In this document: in pieces, positions 16,694 through 28,700 of the stretch
Position numbering within the stretch: position 1 is the first letter of the stretch
How the letters are laid out: the number at the start of each line of letters is the position of its first letter
Assembly: GCA_902363045.1 (NCBI GenBank)
Contig: CABIYX010000007.1
Location: forward strand, 44,775-94,736
DNA from: Clostridiales bacterium
Lineage (GTDB): Bacteria; Bacillota; Clostridia; Oscillospirales; Oscillospiraceae
Reading direction: 5' to 3'
Length of the DNA: 49,962 nucleotides
The notes under the pieces: model-generated
Seen by the model: the letters and a program-made list of their open reading frames with translations, nothing else
Told to the model about the DNA's origin: nothing
Database searches by the model: none
Translations under genes and position numbers: made by a program

Positions 16694-17479
16694 ATGAGCG
16701 GGAATATCGACAGGAACAACTTCTACAAGTTCACGGAAGGGCACTTCGCCCCCTGTCCCATCCCAGACCGCGAACCCGACTATCATTCCCAAACCTCTTC
16801 CTACTGGTATACGGATGAAGGCGTCATCCGTCAGTCCGACCACTGGGGCAGCGGAATCGCATCTTGCTCGTGGACGTTGGGCGAGGAACCGCTGGCCCCC
16901 TGTTACAGGAACAAGGACCTCGGTCAGCGCAGCGGCTTCATCCCTTGGGACGGGTTCCGCGACCCGGAACGCACCGTCAAAGTGACGCATCAGTTCGGGG
17001 CGCTCGACTATGACAAGCTGGGTGCCCTTCCCATCGAGAGCGGGCGCGACGATTTCGGCGCTTTCGACATCTTCGCCATCAAGCGGGAGTGGTTCATCGA
17101 GGACGCCACCCATTTCACATTCGCCGGGAGGACGCTCGAAGCCCCCCATCGGGACCGATGCTTCATATCCGCCCTCGGCGACGCCTACAAGGACCCGCAG
17201 GCGCAAGCCATATCCATCGCGTGGAACGAATACCGTCTGGATGCCAAGGCGAACGGGGTGAGGCAACCCGATTTGAATGTCTGGCTGGAAAATCAAGTCG
17301 CAAACCCATCTTATGGCCCGCTCGCACGAAGCCTTTCGGTAAATCGCGGTCGCACCGATTGCGGCGAAGCCAGCTATAACCTCGCCTCAATCGCCAAGTC
17401 CTGCCGTTCCGCAAGCGACAAGTTGGCATCTGGACAGGATAGGAATACATCGACGGTAAGGGACGCGGATTCGCGTTAA
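16694..17479 (+). CDS. Accessory protein with the shared C-terminal motif
   Basis: About 261 residues; the ATG at 16694 with AGGTAGGTG upstream is chosen over the TTG at 16688. The N-terminal region has an aromatic-rich segment, YWYTDEGVIRQSDHWG followed by ASCSW, of a type seen in hypothetical proteins of other conjugative elements but without assigned function. The C-terminus NLASIAKSCRSASDKL closely matches the end of the gene just upstream; outside this region the two are not alike. It lies 14 nt before topoisomerase III. Confidence 0.65.
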   Translation: MSGNIDRNNFYKFTEGHFAPCPIPDREPDYHSQTSSYWYTDEGVIRQSDHWGSGIASCSWTLGEEPLAPCYRNKDLGQRSGFIPWDGFRDPERTVKVTHQFGALDYDKLGALPIESGRDDFGAFDIFAIKREWFIEDATHFTFAGRTLEAPHRDRCFISALGDAYKDPQAQAISIAWNEYRLDAKANGVRQPDLNVWLENQVANPSYGPLARSLSVNRGRTDCGEASYNLASIAKSCRSASDKLASGQDRNTSTVRDADSR

Positions 17480-17494
17480 AGAAGGAGGAGATAC

Positions 17495-19702
17495 ATGAAA
17501 CTTGTAATCGCTGAGAAGCCGATGCTCGCCCGAGACATCGCCCGCGCCATCTGCGGAAAGCAGGTATCGGAGTCGGCACGGCTCCCAATCTCGGGCAACG
17601 GCTACACCGTCGTCGCCTGTGCGGGGCACCTGCTGGAACTCGTTGACCCCGAGAAGGTCAACCCCGCTTGGGGGAAGCCTTGGTCGCTCGATGTCCTGCC
17701 CATCCAGATTCCCGATTGGAAGAAGGAACCTGTTGGCGACAAGGGCGAGCTGGTTGAGCGCATCAGGGAACTGCTTGATGACGCGGATTCCGTCATCAAC
17801 GCCGGAGACCCCGATGACGAGGGTCAAGTTATTGTGGATGAGCTTCTTGATTACCTCGGGTACACCGGCAAGGTCGAGCGCGTCTACGTCAACGACAACA
17901 TCGAGAAGAACATCGTCAAGGCGTTCGAGCATCTGGTTCCCAACGATGCCTGCCGCCCTGCCGGTGATGCGGCCTATGCACGCCAGATGGCGGACATGTG
18001 CTTCGGTGTGAACGAGACCCGTCTTGCCACCAAGCGTCTCGGCGGTCTCTTCTCCGTAGGCCGCGTGCAGACCCCCACGCTCGGTCTCGTGGTCAACCGT
18101 GACGAGGCAATCGAGCATCACGTCACCCGCAAGTTCTACGAGCTGGCCGCCACCGGCACCTGCCCTGACGCGGACTCGCAGCCGTCCTTCAAGTTCAAAC
18201 CGGGCAAGGACATGCTCGCAGGGGAAAAGCATATCTTCGATGCTGCTGCGCTGGAAGCCATCAAGGAGAAGCTGGATGGCTCCGATACAACCTTCACCAC
18301 GGCCATCTCGAAGAAGGTCGAGAACCCGCCCCTGCCCTACAACCTGACCGTGCTTCTCTCGGACATGAGCGAGCGGTACGGCTTCACGGCGGCGAAGACC
18401 CAGCAGATAACGCAGGACTTGCGTGACAAGTACAAGGCAATCACCTACAACCGCTCCGACTCGCAGTACCTCAAGGAGGAGCACTTCGAACAGGCACCGG
18501 CTGTCCTCGCGATGGCGATGGCGAATCTTGGCGCATCATGGCCTCTGGACTTCTCCATCCACTCCAAGGCGTTCAACGAGAAGAACGTCACTGCGCACCA
18601 CGGCATCATCCCGCAGGAAATCGAGGTACCCGTCTCCGATATGACGCGGGACGAGGCGACGGTCTACACCGCCATCGTGGAGCGCTACGCCATGCAGTTC
18701 CTCCCTCCCGCCGTCTACGACGTGAGCACCAGTGCTTTCGATTCCGATGGCGGCACGTTCCAAGCTGTCTCGACGCATCTGCGGGAGGCCGGTTTCAAGG
18801 ACGTGTTCGCTTACATGGGCAAGACCGGTAAGGCGGACGACGATGGTTCCAAGAACCCTTGGCTCACCGCTGGCGACCATTCCCTCTCCCGCATCGCCTG
18901 CGAAATCACCCAAGGGGAGACCACGCCGCCCAAGCCCTACACCGAAGGCACTCTCATCGCCGACATGGCCTCCATCGCCAAATACGTCACCGACCCGGAG
19001 GTCAGGGACATCTTGAAGCGAAAGGACGACGGCAAGAAGGGCGAGAACGGCGGCATCGGCACCACCGCCACCCGAGCCTCCATCATCGAGAAGTTGAAAG
19101 AGCGCGGCTACCTTGAGGATGTGCCGAAGGGCAAGACCGTGCAGATTCGCTCCACCGAGAAGGGTCGCGCCTTCTACCACCTCCTGCCGCCCGAGATAGC
19201 CGGTGCGGACGTGACCGCCCGCTGGTGGCTCATCCAGCAGGACATCGCCGAGGGAAAGGCCGACGTGAACGCCCTGCAAGAGAACGTCATCGAGGTCTTC
19301 AAGGTGCATCAGGACACCGCCTACGTCGGCGCGAGCATCGCACCCAAGGCAAAGGTCGTGGGCAAATGCCCGGTCTGCGGAGAGGATGTCGTAGGGCGCA
19401 AATCAAAGAAGACCGGGAAGATGTTCTACACCTGCTCTTCCAACAAGAACGAGCAGCAGGAGGACGGCACATGGAAGCAGACCGCCGGATGCGGCTTCAA
19501 GCTGCTCGGGTGGTGCGGGAAGACATTCACCGAGAAGCAGGCAGCCGCCCTGCTTGAAGGGAAGAAAGTGGACTTGAAGGGCTGCAAGTCCAAGACCACC
19601 GGCAAGACGTTCGACTGCAAGGTGAGCCTTAAAAAGGACGGTTCCATCGAGCCGACCTTCGATTCCAAGCCCAAGGGCAAGTCTGGCAAGGCGAGGAGGT
19701 AA
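17495..19702 (+). CDS. topB: DNA topoisomerase III (type IA)
   Basis: 735 residues. A Toprim domain starts at MKLVIAEKP with the acidic motif GDPDDEGQ (D105-E109). The type IA core contains SVGRVQTPTLG and the catalytic tyrosine in ITYNRSDSQYL (Tyr318). A C-terminal zinc-ribbon-like end begins CPVCGEDVVGRKSKKTGKMF and has a repeat GCKSKTTGKTFDC. It decatenates or unknots single-stranded intermediates during transfer and replication. TopB is a regular member of Gram-positive ICE accessory modules. Complete, with GAAGGAGG before the ATG. Confidence 0.92.
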   Translation: MKLVIAEKPMLARDIARAICGKQVSESARLPISGNGYTVVACAGHLLELVDPEKVNPAWGKPWSLDVLPIQIPDWKKEPVGDKGELVERIRELLDDADSVINAGDPDDEGQVIVDELLDYLGYTGKVERVYVNDNIEKNIVKAFEHLVPNDACRPAGDAAYARQMADMCFGVNETRLATKRLGGLFSVGRVQTPTLGLVVNRDEAIEHHVTRKFYELAATGTCPDADSQPSFKFKPGKDMLAGEKHIFDAAALEAIKEKLDGSDTTFTTAISKKVENPPLPYNLTVLLSDMSERYGFTAAKTQQITQDLRDKYKAITYNRSDSQYLKEEHFEQAPAVLAMAMANLGASWPLDFSIHSKAFNEKNVTAHHGIIPQEIEVPVSDMTRDEATVYTAIVERYAMQFLPPAVYDVSTSAFDSDGGTFQAVSTHLREAGFKDVFAYMGKTGKADDDGSKNPWLTAGDHSLSRIACEITQGETTPPKPYTEGTLIADMASIAKYVTDPEVRDILKRKDDGKKGENGGIGTTATRASIIEKLKERGYLEDVPKGKTVQIRSTEKGRAFYHLLPPEIAGADVTARWWLIQQDIAEGKADVNALQENVIEVFKVHQDTAYVGASIAPKAKVVGKCPVCGEDVVGRKSKKTGKMFYTCSSNKNEQQEDGTWKQTAGCGFKLLGWCGKTFTEKQAAALLEGKKVDLKGCKSKTTGKTFDCKVSLKKDGSIEPTFDSKPKGKSGKARR

Positions 19703-19708
19703 TGGAAA

Positions 19709-21505
19709 ATGGCTTTGACTGATTACGAGCGCTATCAGCTTGAATGGATGATTGAGCACGGGCACAGCCTCAAGGAGTTCGTGCAGGGACTCGACCTCGT
19801 TGACCGTGACGGCATCGACAGCCTTGACCAGGCCTATGCCATCTGGGCCATGAACGTCGGGTCGCATGACAAAACGCTCCGCCAGATGGTCGCTGACACC
19901 ACCGAGATGCCAGCTAAGGCAGTCGAGCTAATCAAGAGCCTTTACGTGGTCGAAGGCGCTATGGCACAGGACCATGGCATCGACTACCTTTTCGATAACA
20001 TCGAAATCCTCACGGCCAGCGTCCGCGATATGCTCAATCGCGAGGCCGAGCGCGGTCAGTGGGAGGGTCAATACAAGAGCCTCATCGACAAATGCGAGGA
20101 GATGCGCGGCGATGAGGATTGGGATTGCCGGGACACCGACGCCCTCGTGGATGGCTTCGCAAGGGACATCGAGCGTGAGGCGGATGCCGCATTCGAGGTC
20201 GCCCGCATCGAGGGCGAGCTGGCGATGCACAACGCCGCGTACTACAATCCCGAGACCGGTGACCTCATCGTGAGCTATCTGCGCGATTACGTGGACCCGA
20301 CGGTGGAGGTGTTTTCATATACCCCCGATGAACTCCTCGATGAGATAGCGAGGCAGGGCGGTGATTTGGAGAAGCTGACCATGGACAGCATCACCGCAGA
20401 CGGCGATTACAGTCATCATGTCGCGACTTACCACTCGACCGATGAACTCGCCGAGTCCGGTATCTTCGGTAAGGGGAACCTCATGGATGTATCGGGTGTA
20501 ATTTCCTTCGCCGAAACGACATCGAAACTCAAAGCCGACCGCGTTGTCGATGTGAAACGGAACTTGGAGAACGGCGGTGCATACTACAACCCCGAGCGCG
20601 GCGTCGTCATCGCCAGCTTCCTCTTGGAGCAGACATCTCCCCGTATCGAGGCCTACTACGGATACACGCCTTACGCGCTGGCATCGCTCATCGGCAGAAA
20701 CGCCGACGTGACGGTCGATTCAGATGTCATGGACATCCAAGACGTCCTCGCCGACCCGAGCCTCCCCCGCCGATTCGACCATGAGGGGGCGTCCTTCGAT
20801 TCAGTGGAAGAGCTCATCGCGAGCAGTTGGTCGCCGGTCGGCGCGGGATGGCTGGACATGTCGGGCCATGACGGCCTCGCGAGCGCCATGGGAGCGCTCG
20901 ACATCAAGCGGACCGACAACGTGCGCGAGTGGTACGCGCTCGCCTTCCCCGGTGATGAGCTGGCAGCGGGAATCAACCCGAGCCTCACATTCGACGACGC
21001 CATCGCGGCTGTACCGACGGGGGACGGCTTCTACACCGCACTCGGCGACGCAGCGGACTCCCTCCTGCGCGAGCGCATCTTCGAGGAGCTGTGCAACCGT
21101 TACGGCTACACCTACGATGAGGTCTACAACAGTTGGCTCCATGAGTCGCCTCTGCCCTCCCCAGCCATCTCTCAGCAGCCTGAGAAAATCGCGGTCGGCG
21201 TGGGCTACGCCTTCAACCTCGTGGACGCGCGTGAGGCATCCGGCATCGACCTCAAGGACTCCGGCACCGTCGTGACCGTAGATGGTCAGGATTACCCCCT
21301 CATGAAGGGAGCCACCTATGAGGACTCGCGCCCGGTCGATGGGCTGCTGGACAGCTATGGGGAAAAGCGGGTCTCCGACTACATCAAAGAGCCGGTGACA
21401 CTCAAAGGCGAGGTCGCGCAGGCGCGTGCCGCGTCATCCGCCATCTCGCAGGGAAATGCGGATGGACGGCTCGATAAGAACCTCGATGAGCGCATATCGC
21501 GCTGA
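19709..21505 (+). CDS. Duplicated-domain accessory protein with the shared C-terminal motif
   Basis: 598 residues, ATG at 19709 after AGGAGGT. It contains an internal duplication: AYYNPETGDLIVSYL...YTPDELL...MDVSG (about residues 172-265) and AYYNPERGVVIASFL...YTPYALA...LDMSG (about 290-390). An N-terminal helical segment (EYERYQLEWMIEHG type) resembles antirestriction-type leader helices, but no family is certain. The C-terminus has VTLKGEVAQARAASSAI plus a 19-residue tail. Soluble; starts 6 nt after topB ends, so co-transcribed. Confidence 0.7.
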   Translation: MALTDYERYQLEWMIEHGHSLKEFVQGLDLVDRDGIDSLDQAYAIWAMNVGSHDKTLRQMVADTTEMPAKAVELIKSLYVVEGAMAQDHGIDYLFDNIEILTASVRDMLNREAERGQWEGQYKSLIDKCEEMRGDEDWDCRDTDALVDGFARDIEREADAAFEVARIEGELAMHNAAYYNPETGDLIVSYLRDYVDPTVEVFSYTPDELLDEIARQGGDLEKLTMDSITADGDYSHHVATYHSTDELAESGIFGKGNLMDVSGVISFAETTSKLKADRVVDVKRNLENGGAYYNPERGVVIASFLLEQTSPRIEAYYGYTPYALASLIGRNADVTVDSDVMDIQDVLADPSLPRRFDHEGASFDSVEELIASSWSPVGAGWLDMSGHDGLASAMGALDIKRTDNVREWYALAFPGDELAAGINPSLTFDDAIAAVPTGDGFYTALGDAADSLLRERIFEELCNRYGYTYDEVYNSWLHESPLPSPAISQQPEKIAVGVGYAFNLVDAREASGIDLKDSGTVVTVDGQDYPLMKGATYEDSRPVDGLLDSYGEKRVSDYIKEPVTLKGEVAQARAASSAISQGNADGRLDKNLDERISR

Positions 21506-21593
21506 ATATAGCGCTCCTCGTCTACATGAACTAGCTGATATACAATATAGAGTGTCTTTGGCACTCAATGAGCAGAAAGGATGAGTGATTCAA

Positions 21594-22103
21594 ATGCCAG
21601 AGAAGACGGAACATCGGGATGCGGGAAAGCCCGCATACGCCAACGTGAAGATGCCCGCAGCATTTCTCACGCCCTATGAGTACACGGCAAAGGACGGTCG
21701 CACCTTCGAGAAGGCATATGTCCATTTGCCGGAGGGAACCAAGGTCAACGGCATCGACCTCGGCCATTACTCCTGCGATGTGTTCATGAACGACCGCATG
21801 AAGCAGCAGATGCTCTCCGGCGAGCAGGTCACCATCGGCTTCAAGGCCGATGAGCCTGTGCAGGTCTGGACGGGCAAGCAGGGCGATGAGCAGCACCCGT
21901 ACAAGCGCTTCGAGGTCAAGCCTTGGGATTTGGTCAAGGCCGTCAAGGCGGCAAACGACCAGTTCAAGGCAGACAAGGCCGCAGAGCGCGAGGCGGCCAA
22001 GGAGCAGGGCGTGTCCCTCAAGGATGCAGCCGAGCAGGCACGGGATGCCTCTGCTGCTCTGGAAGGCCATGCCGCGCCGGATGACCGCGCGGTCGCCCGT
22101 TAA
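21594..22103 (+). CDS. Small accessory protein with the shared C-terminal motif
   Basis: 169 residues from the ATG at 21594; a GTG at 21585 is an alternative. The N-terminal ~115 residues are strand-rich (AYANVKMPAAFLTPYEYT, YVHLPEGTKVNGIDLG), ending in KRFEVKPWDLVKAVK, and could be an OB-like or nucleic-acid-binding fold; that is a guess. The C-terminal part is helical with VSLKDAAEQARDASAAL then a 13-residue tail, the shared motif in its shortest setting. An 88-bp gap with possible promoter sequence precedes it. Confidence 0.68.
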   Translation: MPEKTEHRDAGKPAYANVKMPAAFLTPYEYTAKDGRTFEKAYVHLPEGTKVNGIDLGHYSCDVFMNDRMKQQMLSGEQVTIGFKADEPVQVWTGKQGDEQHPYKRFEVKPWDLVKAVKAANDQFKADKAAEREAAKEQGVSLKDAAEQARDASAALEGHAAPDDRAVAR

Positions 22104-22124
22104 GCAGAAGGGAGGTTCCGGTAG

Positions 22125-22766
22125 ATGAAGGTCGAGGTGCTTTACAAGAGCCATCGCTACGAAGAGTTCGATTCCTCCACGCAGACGTGCCCCGAGCCGT
22201 ATCGCGGAAAGGGCACGAACATCCTCACCGACTGGAACCTCTACCTCGGCTCATTGGAGGAGAACGGCATCGTCCTCGTGCAGCATTGGTACGACGGCAG
22301 CCCCTCGAACTCGCAGGGAAGTGTCACCTTCGAGGGCGTTTCCGTTCCCGCCGCCGCCCGCAAGGTCGGCTGCGCGATGCTCCTCGTATCGCCCGACGAG
22401 CTTGACGAAATCGTCTGGCTCAAGAAGGACGGCGAGAAGCTGCTTTGGCGGGAGGGTGACGACCTCATCAACGGCGAGCGCTTCTTCGCGCAGGAACAGC
22501 TCTGCTATTCCGATGCGACGACCATCTCCATCAACAAGCGTGCCCTCGCCGTGTTCGATTACCTCTCGCACGTCCACCCGGAGCAGAGCGAGGAGGAGAT
22601 AGCCGAGTGCATGGGGTACACGGCCTCCGCGATAGAGCGCATACGCGATGCGGAGTCCTGCCAGATAGATGAGTTCTTGGATGAGGACGATGACGGCTCG
22701 GATGACTCGCCCCCGGATTTCGAGGATGGCGATGACGACAGCTCCTCCTGTTTCGATTTCAGTTAA
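22125..22766 (+). CDS. Hypothetical protein with an acidic C-terminus
   Basis: 213 residues, start 22 nt after the previous gene with GGGAGG upstream. An alpha/beta domain (FEGVSVPAAARKVGCAMLLVSP) is followed by a helix and a tail of about 35 residues dominated by D, E and S that ends CFDFS. It lacks the shared C-terminal motif of its neighbours. No known family recognised. It directly precedes the large adhesin gene. Confidence 0.62.
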   Translation: MKVEVLYKSHRYEEFDSSTQTCPEPYRGKGTNILTDWNLYLGSLEENGIVLVQHWYDGSPSNSQGSVTFEGVSVPAAARKVGCAMLLVSPDELDEIVWLKKDGEKLLWREGDDLINGERFFAQEQLCYSDATTISINKRALAVFDYLSHVHPEQSEEEIAECMGYTASAIERIRDAESCQIDEFLDEDDDGSDDSPPDFEDGDDDSSSCFDFS

Positions 22767-22794
22767 ACGCTAAGTAAGCAGAAAGGAGTCTTTT

Positions 22795-25700
22795 ATGGAA
22801 CGTATCTTCGGCAAGATTAAGCGGATGTCGCGCAAGCTCGACGGCAAGCGCATCACCGCCAAGCTCATGTCGGCTGTGCTCATCGCAAGTTCCGTGATGA
22901 ACGCGTTCACACCGCTCGCGGCGTATGCAGCCGAGCCTGAACTGGCGACGGTCTCCCTATCCGAGACTGAGCACGGCAAACTGGCATTCGACGGCACCGA
23001 GGACATGACGCTGGCCGTCGAGGTCGGCACCGACGTCACCGTGGACGTCACGCCGGATGAGGGGTACTTCTCCGACGGCATCACCGTGTTCAAGGGTGAG
23101 GAGGACGGCAAGGCCGTCGATGTCAAGGACGGCAAGGCCACCTTTACCGTCGAGGGCGACACCATCGTCACCTCTACCTTTTATGAGAACGGTAGCGTCG
23201 GTTCTGCGGCATTCAAGTCCGTTGATGTCGATGAGGGCAAGGCCGTCACCAGCGTCGAGAGCTACATCCGCGACCATGCGGATGCCCAGTACGTCGGCGA
23301 GGGCGATGAGCTGACCCGCGCGGACGTGCTCACCGTAACCACCTCCGTGGTCGATGGCGGCAAGCTCCCCGATGCGACGCTCGACAAGCTCTGGGCCGAT
23401 GAGGACGGCGACGGCTTCTCCGAGCACTGGGAAGCCCTGCTCTCGCAGCCGGTCTCCCATGCCGTGCTCTTCGAAGTTGACCCGGATGCCGACTACTACG
23501 TCGGCTGGGCCGGTGCGGACATCGCGAACGCCAAGCTCACCGATTGGGAAGCTTCCGAGAACAACGCCGACGCGAAGATACGCGAGGGCTTCATCGTGGA
23601 CGAGGCCACCGGTCTCGTGTACGTGCCCAAGTCCTACACCGAGCTGAACGACAAGGGCGAGCCGATGGTGGCCTCCTCTCGAATCCAGCTCGTCTACACC
23701 GTCGAGGGCGAATCCGCTGAGGCCGTCTTCGACTTCAACAGCACCGCCACCGATGTTCGCGGCGATGTCGCCGGTAAGGGCAAGGTTTCCTTCCCCGTTA
23801 CCGCCGCGTCCACCAAGGTCACCCTCGCGACCGATGATGTAGCACTTGAATCCCTGACCGGGCGCACCATCGACAGCGTGACGGTCAACGGCATCGAGTA
23901 CACCCCCGACATGGGCATGTGGGAGTACGATGCGGAGACCGGTAGCCTTGAGTTCGCGATGGCTCCTGCGGGCATCCATGCCATGAACGTGAAGATGTCC
24001 GATAACTTCGGCAAGGGGGTCGCCAACTTCTTCCGCATGCCTGAGCCTCGCATGTCCGTGAACAACATCGGCACATGGGAGTTCAAGAGCGCCCCGTGGG
24101 TCGGTATGACCTTCCGCACTAGCGGTAAGAACATCTACGATGGTGGTCCTGACCGTCCCGGTTACCACCTTCCCGCCGTCGAGAACCCCTCCGGTGGACG
24201 TTACGAGGACAAGACCATCCGGCAGGCCATGGGCTGGCAGCCCGTGGACCTCAACGCCTTGAAGGCTGGCCATAACACCATCGTACGTTACGCCGAAATC
24301 CCACCGCAGGACACCGGCACGGTGAAAATCAACCAGCAGACGAACCTCGCCCTGACCTGCGGCCACGTCGGCGTGGGCATCAACTTTGAGAACAACCCCA
24401 ACGCCAACATCGGGGGCGATGAGGACGGCGACGGCAACGAGTATACGGACCAATACGGCCAGCACGTCCGCATCTTCTCCGTCTCTGGCGGCGAGGCCAT
24501 CATCGGTGTCGTTAATCCAACTTCTCATTCACAGGCTGGTGGCGGATTCTTCAAAATCAACTGGCGCGTCATCGCCGGTAAGCTGAATCTACACAAGTCC
24601 AGCGCCAATCCCTCCATCACGGACGGCAATGACTGCTACTCCCTTGAGGGAGCGGAGTTCACCGTCTACAACGCCGCCAATCAGTCCATGGGCGTGCTGC
24701 GCACGAACGCCAACGGCGACACCAACACCCTTGAGCTTCCCGAAGGCACCTACACGGTGCGCGAGACCAAGGCTCCCGCTGGCTACCTCCCTGCTGCCGA
24801 CCAGACGGTGACAGTGCGTGGCGGACAAACCACTACGGCGCAGGTCTCCGACCAGCCTTCCGGTGACCCGATGCGTATGGTTGTCGGCAAATATGATGGT
24901 GATAAGGAATATACGAGTAATAATCTTCCGCAGGGTTCCGCTTCCCTTGAGGGCGCGGAGTTCACCATCGAGTATTACGATACGGTGGGCTATGACAGCT
25001 ACGATGCCCTCAAGCAAGCCAGTGTGGAGCCAACCCGCACATGGGTTGTCCGCACTAATGAAAAAGGCCGTGCTGACCTCGATGAATCATCGCTTGTATC
25101 CGGTGACGACTTCTACTATACGGAAAGTGGAAATATCACCATTCCTCGTGGTTCTGTCGCCATCTATGAGTCGAAGGCTCCCGAGGGTTATAAGCTGAAT
25201 AGGGATGTGAGTTTCCAGAAGATTCAGGAGAATCCGCTAGAAGCTGTTGTTACCTTCAATGCGCCGAAGGTGCCCGAATCTGTGATTCGCGGCGGCGTGT
25301 CCGTCCAGAAGCTCGACTCCGAGACCGGCAAGACCCCGCAGGGTGATGCTTCCCTTGAAGGCATCAGCTTCTCCATCATCAACGACAACGAGAACGCCGT
25401 GAAGGTGGACGGCAATACCTACGCCAAGGGAGAAACCGTGAAGGTCATCACGACCGATGCCAAGGGCTTCGCCACCACCGGTGCCGACACCCTCCCCTAC
25501 GGCGATTACATCATCCGCGAGACTAAGACCAACGGCTCCTACCTCAACACCTCCGCCGAGATGCGCGTGCAGGTGCGCGAGGACGGCAAGGTCTACTCCT
25601 TCTCTGCCGAGGACGATGTAGAGCGCGGCGGCGTGCTGCTCGTCAAGACCGACTCCGAAACCGGCAACGACCCGCAGAACGGCCTCTCCTTCGACGGAAC

Positions 25701-28700
25701 CCAGTTCGAGTTGAAGTCCCTCAACGACAACCCCGTCATCGTGGACGGCAAGACCTACACCAAGAATCAGGTCATCGACACCCTCGTCATCAAGGACGGT
25801 CAGGCCGTGACCGACCCGCACATGCTCCCCTACGGCACTTACTCCGTGCAAGAGGTCAAGGCTCCCGAAGGCTACCTGCTGGATGATACGGTCCACGAGT
25901 TCCGCATCGTCGATGACGGCGTGCTGGTGAACCCCATCGACCATGACGGCTCCATCGAGAACCAAATCATGCGCAGCGACCTTGAGTTCACCAAGAAGGG
26001 CGAGGACGGTCAGGACCGTCTCGCGGGCGTCGCGTTCAAACTCACCTCCGAGGCCACGGGCGAGAGCCATGTGGTCGTGACGGATGAAAACGGCTACTTC
26101 TCCTCCGCCTCCTCTTGGAACAAGCACACCCACGACACCAACGGCAACGACTGGGCGCTCAAGGCAGACGGCGTTATCGACAGCTCCAAGCTGGATGCCA
26201 CCGCCGGTGTCTGGTTCGGCAACGCCGAGGCAGATGACTCCAAGGGCGCACTGCCCTACGGCACCTACGCCATCGAGGAGCTTCGCTGCACCGCCAACGA
26301 GGGCTACCAGCTCATCGAGACCACGGTTATCGTGAGCCGCGACGGCAAGGTGTACGACTTCGGCACCCTCGTGGACGTGAAGGCGTCCATCACCACCAAA
26401 GCCTACGACCCGATGGACGGCGACTCGCTCATCGGCATGGGAGAGGTGAAGGTATCCGACAAGGTGACTTACGCGAACCTCTTCCCGAACCGCGACTACA
26501 AGTTGACTGCCGAGCTTCATGATTCCGAGACCGGCGAGCCTTTGCTCAATTCCGAGGGCGAGCCAATCTCCGTGGAGAAGCACTTCACGGCTCAGAACCC
26601 AACCGGCTCTGAGGTCGTGGAGTTCACCATCGACACCATCGCCCTCGGCGGCAAGACCATCACGGTCTACGAGAAGCTGTACGATGATGGTGGCTCCCTC
26701 ATCGCTGAGCACACCGATAAGTCCGACGTGAACCAGCAGGTGACCGTCATCGTGCCGGAAATCGGCACTACCGCCGTGGATGGCGCGGACGGCGACAAGA
26801 ACGTGGCGACTGACGACAAGGCGACCGTCACCGACCGCGTGGCCTACAAGAACCTCATCCCCGGCAAGGAGTACACCGTCAAGGGCACCCTGCACATCAA
26901 GAAGACCGATGATGAGGGCAAGGTCACCGAGGAAATCCTGAAAGTGGACGGTAAGCCCGTGACGGCTGAAACCACCTTCACGCCCGAGAGCGCCGAGGGC
27001 ACCGTGGACGTGACCTTCACGTTCGACTCACTCTCCCTCAAGGACAAGACGCACCTCGTCGCGTTCGAGTCCCTTGAGCACGACGGCCATGAACTCGCGT
27101 CTCACGCCGACATCGAGGATGAGGGGCAGACGGTCACCGTCCGCAACCCTCGCATCTCCACCACGGCGCTGGACGGTATCGACAAGGATAAGAACGTCGT
27201 CACTGACGACGAAACGGTCATCATCGACACCGTGGCATACGAAAACCTCGTACCCGGCAGGGAGTACACCTTGAAGGGGTCCATGCAGGTGAAGGCCGAG
27301 AAGGACGGCAAGCCCGTGGCGAAGCCCCTTGAGGTGGACGGCGAGCCGGTCGAAGCTGAGGCGACCTTCACCCCTGAGAAGAGCGACGGCACTGCCAACG
27401 TGGCGTTCCGCTTCAACTCCCGTGACATCAAGCCCGGGACCGAGCTGGTCGTTTTCGAGTCCCTTGAGCGCGGTGGCAATCAACTCGCCGTCCATGAGGA
27501 CATCGAGGACGTGAACCAGACGGTCACCGTCATCGCGCCTGCCATCGCCACCACGGCACTCGATGGAACGGATGCGGACAAGAACGTCGTGACCGATGAT
27601 GAGTCCGTCATCGTGGATACCGTCGAGTACAAGAACCTCGTCCCCGGAAAGGAGTACGTCGCCAAGGGTCAGCTCTATTTGAAGGACACCGGTGAGCCGC
27701 TTGAGGTGGACGGCAAGCCTGTGAAGGCCGAGACCACCTTCACGCCCGAGAAGGCCGACGGCACAGTCGATGTGACCTTTACCTTCGACTCACGCACTAT
27801 CGAGGACAAGACCGACCTCGTGGTGTTCGAGTCCTTTGAACGCTGCGGAAGCGAAATCGCCAGCCATAAGGACATCGAGGATGACAAGCAGACCGTCACC
27901 GTGACCCATCCTGAAATCGGCACCTCTGCCGTCGATGGCTCTGACGGCGACAGGAACGTCATCGTTGACGACACCACGAAAGTCATCGACACCGTGGAGT
28001 ACACGGGTCTCATCCCCGGTAAGGAATACACCGTGAAGGGCACCCTCCATGTGAAGGTGACCGATGATGAGGGCAAGGTGACCGATGAGGTCTTGAAGGT
28101 GGACGGCAAGCCCGTCACCGCTGAGACCACCTTCACGCCAGAGAAGGCCGACGGCAAGGTCGATGTGACCTTCATCTTCGATTCACGTACCATTCCCCAT
28201 GACACGGAAATCGTCGCTTTCGAGTCCCTTGAGAGGAACGGCGTTGAAATCGCCGCCCATGCGGACATCGAGGACAAGTCCCAGACCGTCACGGTCAAGC
28301 ACCCGTTCATCACCACCTCCGCTCTCGACGGCCACGACAGCGACAAGAACGTCGTGACCGATGCGGAGACCACCGTCATCGACACCGTGAAATACTCCGG
28401 CCTCATCCCCGGCAAGGAGTACACCATGAAGGGTTCCATGCAGGTCAAGAAGACCGACAAGGACGGCAAGGTCACTGCCGAGCCGCTTGAGGTGGACGGC
28501 AAGCCCGTCACCGCTGAGACCACCTTCACGCCCGATACCGCTGACGGCAAGGTCGATGTGACCTTCACCTTCGATTCCAGTGCCGTCGAGGACAAGACCG
28601 ACCTCGTGGTGTTTGAGTCCCTTGAGCGCGGCGGTGTATCCATCGCAGAGCACAAGGACATCGAGGACGAGAAGCAGACCACGACCACCCGCGTCACTGG

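Noticed and set aside
22957..24528. 523-codon minus-strand frame opposite the adhesin
   Set aside because: Antisense shadow of repetitive GC-rich coding sequence; product is a valine/glycine/aspartate-rich string without domains.
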